From an uncultured Clostridia bacterium (GTDB lineage Bacteria > Bacillota > Clostridia > Christensenellales > Borkfalkiaceae): 5,205 nucleotides of DNA. The notes beneath the pieces are model-generated. The model was not told where the DNA came from, made no database searches, and saw nothing but the letters and a program-made list of their open reading frames with translations. The DNA lies in contig CALGVF010000041.1 of assembly GCA_937920115.1 (NCBI GenBank), forward strand, positions 1 through 5,205, written 5' to 3'. Shown here piece after piece: positions 1 through 5,205 of the stretch (its first letter is position 1; every line of letters starts with the position of its first letter). A program made the position numbers and the translations under genes.

Positions 1-1
1 C

Positions 2-2008
2 GCGACTAAACGTTACGTTGCGGTAAATTACGGAATCTGGACGAAAAACGCTGGCGAATACGATCTGAAAACGACTCTCGATTTAAGTAAATTCGCATTG
101 ACCGACGAAGGTCTCGGTCGGGTTAAAGCCGAGGCGAACGGAAAAGGTTTTTACATATTGAAAAACGACGACGGCGTTTCGTTTAAAATATCGGGCGGAA
201 ATCTCGTCGTCGAAAAACTCGGCTACGCCGCGGAAAGCGAAACGTTCGGCGGGTTCGGGTTTTTCCTGATACCGTTTAAAAGCGGTAACGACGAAAATCT
301 GAACGCATTTTACGCAAACGAAAAGTCAGTCGTCACGGCGACGGACGGCGAAGGAAAGTCTCTGCCCGTAAAGTACGAACCGTCGGACGGCGTTCATTAT
401 ATAGACCTTAATTCGATAAAAATCGGTTCGCAGCAACAGGCTGAAAACAGGACGAAGTACGACAGGGCGAGTTTTGCCGTCAGAAACGACGGAGACTACG
501 CCGCCGAACCCGTAATCGGTTTTATCAAAGAGGGTGCGGAACTGAGTGCGACGGGCGTTTCGCCCGTAATTACGGACGCGGTTTCCGACGAACCCACGGG
601 CGAGCAGGTACAGATAACGAAAAATTGGCACGCTTTCGGAGACGACGTACCCGAAAAGTCGAACGTAAGGCTTTACGAAGGTCGTTGGTATCACGGATTC
701 GTTTCTGTGAAAACGGCGGCGAAAACGACGCTCAGACGGAATTATAAATGTGCGTACGGGCAGTGGGGAACGCTTTACGCCGCTTCGCACGCTCAGTTAT
801 GTCTTGTCGGCTGGGGCGGAAATCAGGTATGGGATCAGTCCGCTCTCGGCAGTTGGGGCGAAAGTACTTGCTATGACGTGGATCAGTGCCTCGGGCGTTC
901 GTATATAGACGACGTGAGACCCTTACTCGTAAGGTGTCAGACGGGCAATATGGAAGAATACAGTTGGGGCGGCAACGTCGGCGGCGCGGACTTTCTCAAT
1001 TATTCGGAGGGTTCGGCTCAAAAAATCGTAAATCAGAGAATAACGTACAAAACGCAAGCCCCTTGTCTTACGGAAGTAAACTATCACGGCGTTACCGAAA
1101 ACGGCAAAATCGAAACGGATATAACCGTCAATCTTGGCAGAACGGACGATATAGTACGCAACTATTACACCATAAAGTATACGTTTTTAAAAGACGTCGA
1201 GTATTCGAGACTTTCGCTTTTCAAAATGGCGGCGGACGGATACGCGGACAACTATTTCACGAAATACGCCTACGGAGATCTGGGCGGGGTAATCGCTTAC
1301 GATAAACAACAGTCGGCAACCGCTTCGGGTTACGGAAACGGCGAGGCGAAAGACGCCGAAAGAAGCGACTTTTGGTACGGAGCGTATAATTCCACCTCTA
1401 ACGACGAAAACGGCGATCCGATGATGACGGTAAGGGCTTTCAACGCTACTTTAAACGGGAAAACCTACGATAAACCCGCTTACAGAATATACGGAACGAA
1501 CGATAAAAACGTTCAGGCTTCGTGCGAAATACTCGTGCCAACCGCAGTCGGAAACAAGATAGCAAAGGGGAGCGTTATAGAACTTATCGTCGAATATTCG
1601 GTATTGCCCGATTCGTCGGAAACGTATTACGGTAAATCCGATTATCTCAACGCTTCGAGAAATAAATTCGGAACGTGGGAGGCCTTCTACGAACAGGCGG
1701 TCGGCGGTAAAATTTCGGCAACGGCGACTAAGGGTAAAATCGAAAAACTCTATCCGCTCGTAATAACCGCGGAAAACGGCGAGGCTGAATTTTCTTTCGA
1801 GGGCGGACTCGGCTACGTTCCCGTCACGATAAGGGGAATGGACGGAAGTTGCAGATTGCAGAGCAAAGTAAACGGGGCGTTCGTCGGGTTGAATCAGTCG
1901 GTAAACGGCAACGATTTCTGGCAAACGTATAAATCTGCGGACGGAAAATATGAGTTTACTTACAACGTGAAAAATAATAACGAATCTTTCAAGGCGGTGA
2001 ACGGATGA
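2..2008 (+). CDS. C-terminal part of a large uncharacterised beta-rich protein, possibly carbohydrate-active (5' truncated)
   Basis: The frame is open from base 2 to the TGA at 2006-2008, giving 668 residues with no start needed inside the window. The TTG at 98 is only an internal codon, because the frame continues upstream with ordinary codon use. I do not recognise the family with confidence. Fragment residues 1-90 alternate like the beta-sandwich that often follows a glycosidase catalytic domain. Residues 225-335 are rich in Trp, Tyr and Gly: YEGRWYHGF at 225, WDQSALGSWGES at 277, an IDDxRP motif at 302-307 and NVGGADF at 325. Residues about 380-420 include GRTDD and KMAADGYADN (408-417). 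The C-terminal module about 580-655 has GLGYVPVTI (602-610) and GNDFWQTY (636-643). No transmembrane anchor or sortase signal is visible at the C-terminus, and the signal-peptide region is missing. The stop overlaps the start of an LplB-type permease, which suggests a role in binding or processing the imported glycan. That it is coding is near certain; the function is inference. Confidence 0.9.
   Translation, partial: ATKRYVAVNYGIWTKNAGEYDLKTTLDLSKFALTDEGLGRVKAEANGKGFYILKNDDGVSFKISGGNLVVEKLGYAAESETFGGFGFFLIPFKSGNDENLNAFYANEKSVVTATDGEGKSLPVKYEPSDGVHYIDLNSIKIGSQQQAENRTKYDRASFAVRNDGDYAAEPVIGFIKEGAELSATGVSPVITDAVSDEPTGEQVQITKNWHAFGDDVPEKSNVRLYEGRWYHGFVSVKTAAKTTLRRNYKCAYGQWGTLYAASHAQLCLVGWGGNQVWDQSALGSWGESTCYDVDQCLGRSYIDDVRPLLVRCQTGNMEEYSWGGNVGGADFLNYSEGSAQKIVNQRITYKTQAPCLTEVNYHGVTENGKIETDITVNLGRTDDIVRNYYTIKYTFLKDVEYSRLSLFKMAADGYADNYFTKYAYGDLGGVIAYDKQQSATASGYGNGEAKDAERSDFWYGAYNSTSNDENGDPMMTVRAFNATLNGKTYDKPAYRIYGTNDKNVQASCEILVPTAVGNKIAKGSVIELIVEYSVLPDSSETYYGKSDYLNASRNKFGTWEAFYEQAVGGKISATATKGKIEKLYPLVITAENGEAEFSFEGGLGYVPVTIRGMDGSCRLQSKVNGAFVGLNQSVNGNDFWQTYKSADGKYEFTYNVKNNNESFKAVNG
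1991..2000 (+). promoter_or_regulatory. Ribosome binding site for the first permease, inside the end of the upstream gene
   Basis: AAGGCGGTGA matches the extended anti-Shine-Dalgarno target AAGGAGGTGA at nine of ten positions and ends 4 bases before the ATG at 2005. It lies in the last codons of the preceding gene, so translation of the permease is both coupled to the upstream gene (ATGA overlap) and able to initiate independently. It fixes the permease start at 2005. Confidence 0.8.
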
Positions 2009-2949
2009 GTTTAAAATCGAAGAACGGCTCGGATATAAAACGCAAATCGCGTATGCCGGGCGGCGGAAAATCCAATCTCGAATTATGGCTTTTGTGTTTG
2101 CCGGGGATAATCAAGGTTTTGATTTTCTCGTATATACCGCTTTTATGGATGACGCTCGCCTTTAAGTTTTACGTTCCCCGCAAAGGATTGTTCGGCAGTC
2201 GTTGGGTAGAATTTCAGAATTTCGAGGTGCTTTTCAAAAGCGGGCAGGCGTGGACTCTCATTAAAAACGCGATAGGCATAAACGTACTTTGCATAGGTTT
2301 CGGTACGGTAATATCCGTGCTTTTAGGACTTTTTATGTTTGAAACGGGTAAAAAATTCCTGAAAGTAACGCAAATTCTCTACGTGTTTCCTTTCTTTATC
2401 TCGTGGCCGCTCGTCGGCGTATTGTTAAAGGCGTTTTTGTCGGGCAGAACGGGAATGATTTCGTCGCTTTTATCCGCAGTCGGCGTCGACGTGCAATTCT
2501 ATAAAGAGCCGAAGTTGTGGAAAGGAATAATCGCGTTCTCCTATATATTCAAAACGGCGGGAATGTCGGCGGTGACATACTATGCCGTGCTTATGGGAGC
2601 GGATAAGGAACTTTACGAGGCGGCGAGAATAGACGGGGCGAAAACGTTCGGGTGTATGTGGCACGTGTCGTTGCCCGCTCTTAAAACTATGATAATTTTA
2701 AACGTAATAATGGCGACGACGGACATACTGAAAGTCGATTTCAATATGGTTTATTATCTCACCGACAACAAAGCCGCGTTGTATTCGGCGACGGACGTTA
2801 TCGAAACATATATGTTCAGGGCGACTACGAGCGGTTCGGGACTCGAACAAGGTACGGCTATCGGTCTTGTGCAGGGCGTGGTCGGTTTGACCTTAACGCT
2901 TATCGTCAACAAACTTTGCAATAAACTTTTCGGCGAGTCGCTGATATAA
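2005..2949 (+). CDS. Carbohydrate ABC transporter permease, LplB/UgpA type (CUT1 family)
   Basis: This 314-residue inner-membrane subunit forms half of the translocation pore of a binding-protein-dependent sugar importer. A basic cytoplasmic N-terminus (residues 4-22, many Lys/Arg) leads into TM1 (about 28-53), which carries the LplB-like LPGIIKVLIFSYIPL stretch, then FGSRWVEFQNFEVLF (63-77). Further hydrophobic segments lie at about 88-112, 121-145, 174-197, 228-248 and 284-301, giving the six expected for the family. The EAA loop that docks onto the ATPase is intact: E205-A-A-R-I-D-G211, with L223-P224 closing the motif. Length is normal for the family. The start overlaps the upstream stop as ATGA and the next permease follows 12 bases after the stop, so the genes are very probably one transcript. 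The LplB subgroup generally imports oligosaccharides or glycan fragments; the actual substrate cannot be read from the permease. Confidence 0.95.
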   Translation: MSLKSKNGSDIKRKSRMPGGGKSNLELWLLCLPGIIKVLIFSYIPLLWMTLAFKFYVPRKGLFGSRWVEFQNFEVLFKSGQAWTLIKNAIGINVLCIGFGTVISVLLGLFMFETGKKFLKVTQILYVFPFFISWPLVGVLLKAFLSGRTGMISSLLSAVGVDVQFYKEPKLWKGIIAFSYIFKTAGMSAVTYYAVLMGADKELYEAARIDGAKTFGCMWHVSLPALKTMIILNVIMATTDILKVDFNMVYYLTDNKAALYSATDVIETYMFRATTSGSGLEQGTAIGLVQGVVGLTLTLIVNKLCNKLFGESLI

Positions 2950-2951
2950 CG

Positions 2952-2956
2952 GGTGA
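2952..2956 (+). promoter_or_regulatory. Probable ribosome binding site deciding the start of the second permease
   Basis: The 12-base gap holds ACGGGTGAGAATG. GGTGA matches the 3' half of the extended Shine-Dalgarno sequence (GGAGGTGA) and lies 5 bases before ATG 2962 but only 2 bases before ATG 2959. It overlaps GTG 2953, which has no purine-rich site in front of it. This favours ATG 2962, with 2959 as a near-equivalent. The match is short, so the call is moderate. Confidence 0.5.
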
Positions 2957-2961
2957 GAATG

Positions 2962-3858
2962 ATGGTCAATAAATCTAATCGCATAAAGACGACGGGAACG
3001 GGCGAAAAAATTCTCATTTACGGAGTATTGGGGCTTTTCGGGGCGATAATAGTTTTACCCTTTCTCGTCCTCGTGTGTACTTCGCTTTCTTCAAACGAAA
3101 GCATATTGAATCGCGGGGCGAGATTTTGGATACAGTCGCTCAATTTCGACGCGTATTACATACTCTTTCAGAGAATAGACGATTTGCTTTCGTCTTATCT
3201 TCAATCTATAATAGTTACGGTATTCGGAACGGTTATCAACGTCGTTATGGTTGCGGGCGTGGGGTACTCGCTTTCGAGAAATTCGTTCAAAGGCAGGAAA
3301 ATACTTACTTTCTTCTTTACCTTCACGATACTTTTTCAGGCGGGATATATTCCGAACTATATATGGTTCAGTAAACTCGGTATAACTAACAGTTATTTCG
3401 TTCTGATACTCGCCCCCGCGTTTATGGTGGCTCACATGGTGTTTTTACGGGCGTTTTATTCGGGACTGCCGTCCGCTCTTTACGAAGCGGTAAAACTCGA
3501 CGGGGCGAGCGAGTTCGTCATTTTCTTCAAAATCGCGACGCCGCTCATCATTCCGGGCATTGCGACGGTCTGTTTTTATTCGGTACTGTCGTATTGGAAC
3601 GATTCGTTTACGGCACTTTTGTATACGCGGAACTTTAAACCGCTCGCCATATACCTTAAAGACATATCCTACTACGTCGAATGGATGAAAGACGCCGTCG
3701 AAAACGGGTGGGATCTCAATATCGGCGGCAGAGAAATGCCGACGGAAACGATTTTATACGCTATCGCGGTCGTATCGAGTGCTCCGCTTCTTATAGTGTT
3801 TTCGTGCCTTCAAAAGTTCTTCATATCAGGGCTTACGGACGGCGCGGTCAAAGGTTGA
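2962..3858 (+). CDS. Carbohydrate ABC transporter permease, YtcP/LplC (UgpE) type (CUT1 family)
   Basis: This is the second pore-forming subunit, partner of the permease encoded just upstream. From ATG 2962 it is 298 residues; GTG 2953 (301 aa) and ATG 2959 (299 aa) are alternative starts in the same frame, less well placed relative to GGTGA. TM1 spans about 17-38 and runs into VLPFLVLVCTSLSS, the family's usual N-terminal signature. Further segments lie at about 80-104, 113-131, 145-165, 195-216 and 264-285. GYIPNYIWFSKLGITNS at 128-144 matches the conserved loop of YtcP-like permeases. The EAA loop reads E175-A-V-K-L-D-G181 with the distal T-P194 pair, and the E-to-P distance (19) equals that in the partner permease. 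The C-terminus (QKFFISGLTDGAVKG) is the typical family ending, so the protein is complete. The binding-protein gene starts 21 bases downstream. Confidence 0.95.
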   Translation: MVNKSNRIKTTGTGEKILIYGVLGLFGAIIVLPFLVLVCTSLSSNESILNRGARFWIQSLNFDAYYILFQRIDDLLSSYLQSIIVTVFGTVINVVMVAGVGYSLSRNSFKGRKILTFFFTFTILFQAGYIPNYIWFSKLGITNSYFVLILAPAFMVAHMVFLRAFYSGLPSALYEAVKLDGASEFVIFFKIATPLIIPGIATVCFYSVLSYWNDSFTALLYTRNFKPLAIYLKDISYYVEWMKDAVENGWDLNIGGREMPTETILYAIAVVSSAPLLIVFSCLQKFFISGLTDGAVKG

Positions 3859-3867
3859 GAAAAATTC

Positions 3868-3873
3868 AGGAGG
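3868..3873 (+). promoter_or_regulatory. Consensus Shine-Dalgarno for the solute-binding protein
   Basis: AGGAGG sits 6 bases upstream of ATG 3880, in the 21-base gap after the second permease. It is the only perfect hexamer site among the visible starts, fitting the need for more binding protein than permease. The spacing favours ATG 3880 over the in-frame ATG 3886, which would be 12 bases away. Confidence 0.9.
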
Positions 3874-3879
3874 AAAACC

Positions 3880-5205
3880 ATGAATATGAAAAAGTTAATC
3901 AAAGGCATACTGATAGCGGCTCTTGCCGTTACAACCGCGTTGTCGGCGTTCGCTTGTAAAAAGAACGGCGACGGCGAATCTTCGGGCGGCTACGTAGACG
4001 ACGGAAAGGAATATACGATAAAAATGTTCCTTTACTACAATAACGGCGCGGACGCGACGGGCGTAAGAGCGGTACAGTCCGAACTCAACAAGATATTAAA
4101 AGAGGAGATAAACGCGACGATAGATTTGCAGGTCGTTCGTAAGGAAAACTATACCACCGTCGTGAGCGAAGCGATAGCGAATAACGAAAAGTTCGATATA
4201 TGTTATACTTCGCCCGACGTAAACCCTTACGTCACGAACGTAAAAAGAGAAGCGTTTTTACCTCTCGACGAACTTCTCGACACCTACGCCCCCGCAACGA
4301 AAGCGAATATTTCGTCCGCGATATGGGAACAGGCGAGAATAAACGGCAAAATCTACGGAGTCGTCAACGAGCAGATTTTCCCGAGAGCCTACGCATGGAA
4401 AGCGACTGCGGACGGCGGCGAAGCGAACCTTAAAGAGTTCCTCGCAAAAAGGTACGACGGCGTGAATCTCGACGAGATTTACAAACTCGATACTTTGTCC
4501 GACGGCGTAACCGAATACACCCCATTTGCCTTTATGGAGGAATATCTTCAATATCTCAAAGACGGCGGCAAGGGCAACTCGGGTAAAGTAGAAAAAGTGG
4601 AAATCGCCCCCGCGCTTCTCGCCTGGTACGGTTACGACGATCTCGGTACGGGACTGAACGTTCCGGGGGCGGTCAAAATAACGGACGGCAAATACGAAGT
4701 CGTCAATCAGTTCGCGACTTCCGACTTCGACGAATTGATAGATACGATTTACCGTTGGAGCAAGAAAGGTTTTCTCGACGAAGAAGCCCCGAGGTTCGAC
4801 CTCATACCCGACTCGACGTGGAAACCGGGGTATCTTTCCGACCGTATAATGAAACTCGGCGAGTCGCGTTATTTTTCGAGTTACGTTATAGGTTCCATGA
4901 ACGCCATATCCGCGACTTCCGAAAATCCCGCGAGGGCGATGAAATTTCTCGAACTTCTTTCGACTAACGAAAAAGTTCACAACCTGCTTCAATTCGGAGT
5001 CGAGGGCGTATCTTACGTTAAGGACGAAAACAATCCGAAACGCATAAAGAGTTTTATCGCTTCGGGCGGTTACGATAACAGAGAGTTCGGTTGGGGTCTC
5101 GGAACGGAGTTTATTTCATACCTCGTACCGGGGCAGGACGACGACAATTGGGCTAAGGTAAAGAAAATCAACGACGAAACGCCGATGAGCAAACTCATAG
5201 GTTTC
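3880..5205 (+). CDS. Extracellular solute-binding lipoprotein, DUF3502-type (carbohydrate ABC transporter), 3' truncated
   Basis: The frame is open from ATG 3880 to the last base: 442 residues, no stop. The product is the ligand-capturing component of the importer formed with the two permeases upstream. Residues 1-26 form a signal peptide (MNMKKLIK, then a hydrophobic core) ending at Cys26, followed by a Gly/Ser/Asp-rich linker, as in Gram-positive lipoproteins. The residues before the Cys are Ala-Phe-Ala, a weak lipobox. Mature-domain signatures of Firmicute sugar-binding proteins are NNEKFDICYTS (101-111), FLPLDELLDTYAP (126-138) and INGKIYGVVN (154-163). The C-terminal part fits the DUF3502 region: YVIGSMNAISATSENPARAM (335-354), then FLELL, GVEGVSY, FISYLVPGQ and finally SKLIGF at the window edge. 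Members known to me run to about 500 residues, so roughly 50-60 C-terminal residues are missing. Ligand is unknown; an oligosaccharide is the usual guess, but some relatives of this group are annotated for other solutes. Confidence 0.93.
   Translation, partial: MNMKKLIKGILIAALAVTTALSAFACKKNGDGESSGGYVDDGKEYTIKMFLYYNNGADATGVRAVQSELNKILKEEINATIDLQVVRKENYTTVVSEAIANNEKFDICYTSPDVNPYVTNVKREAFLPLDELLDTYAPATKANISSAIWEQARINGKIYGVVNEQIFPRAYAWKATADGGEANLKEFLAKRYDGVNLDEIYKLDTLSDGVTEYTPFAFMEEYLQYLKDGGKGNSGKVEKVEIAPALLAWYGYDDLGTGLNVPGAVKITDGKYEVVNQFATSDFDELIDTIYRWSKKGFLDEEAPRFDLIPDSTWKPGYLSDRIMKLGESRYFSSYVIGSMNAISATSENPARAMKFLELLSTNEKVHNLLQFGVEGVSYVKDENNPKRIKSFIASGGYDNREFGWGLGTEFISYLVPGQDDDNWAKVKKINDETPMSKLIGF

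Noticed and set aside
98..100. TTG as the true start of the first gene
   Set aside because: Codons from base 2 to 97 continue in the same frame with identical codon style and beta-strand-like content, and no ribosome binding site precedes the TTG. The gene is cut by the window edge rather than starting here.
326..790. Antisense open frame (154 codons) opposite the first gene
   Set aside because: It is Arg/Val-rich with low-complexity runs and no motif, and it lies wholly opposite a longer frame with normal codon use. It is the same CpG-driven shadow effect.
886..1305. Overlapping + strand frame (139 codons) inside the first gene
   Set aside because: It is very Arg-rich and lacks hydrophobic or domain structure, as expected from out-of-frame reading of the real gene.
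3859..3879. Terminator or promoter between the second permease and the binding-protein gene
   Set aside because: The gap is only 21 bases, contains no inverted repeat or T-run, and is occupied by the AGGAGG ribosome binding site.
4258..4992. Long antisense open frame (244 codons) opposite the binding-protein gene
   Set aside because: The + strand frame has a clear family identity across the whole stretch. The antisense product is rich in Arg, Phe and Val with no recognisable domain. CpG-rich codons such as TCG, GAC and GCG read as CGA, GTC and CGC on the other strand, which avoids stops and creates such shadows.
1..5205. CRISPR array, tRNA/rRNA, insertion sequence or tandem repeats
   Set aside because: Nearly every base is accounted for by four same-strand genes with uniform codon use. 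I saw no direct-repeat array, no terminal inverted repeats with a transposase, and no structured RNA-like segment.

Overview
The window is densely coding and entirely on the + strand. It looks like the middle of a carbohydrate-uptake operon from a bacterium, most likely an uncultured Clostridia-type Firmicute. Three observations point there: the LplB/YtcP-type sugar permease pair, the DUF3502-type solute-binding lipoprotein typical of Firmicutes, and consensus AGGAGG/AAGGxGGTGA Shine-Dalgarno sites. Codon use is distinctive and uniform across all four genes. It is rich in codons with internal CpG (TCG, GCG, ACG, CCG) together with AAA, GAC and ATA, and overall GC looks intermediate by eye. TGA serves as a stop and is absent inside the frames, so the standard bacterial code applies. 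The lineage is an inference from style, not from a marker gene.

Layout: (1) 2-2008 is the C-terminal 668 residues of a large beta-rich, Trp/Tyr-rich protein that I do not recognise with confidence; its N-terminus lies upstream of the window. (2) 2005-2949 is the first inner-membrane permease (LplB/UgpA type), whose start overlaps the previous stop by ATGA. (3) About 2962-3858 is the second permease (YtcP/LplC, UgpE type), starting only 12 bases after the previous stop. (4) 3880-5205 is a solute-binding lipoprotein of the DUF3502 type, preceded by a consensus ribosome binding site and cut off by the window end shortly before its expected C-terminus. The longest gap between genes is 21 bases. 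I see no room for, and no sign of, an internal promoter, terminator, RNA gene, repeat array or mobile element.

How the genes work together: the lipoprotein captures an extracellular oligosaccharide or glycan-derived ligand and passes it to the heterodimeric permease. No ATPase is encoded here, which is usual for this CUT1 subgroup, where one MsmX/UgpC-type ATPase encoded elsewhere serves several importers. The upstream protein, translationally coupled to the first permease, is the most interesting element. Its position suggests that it binds or processes the same glycan, but no catalytic motif is visible in the part present.
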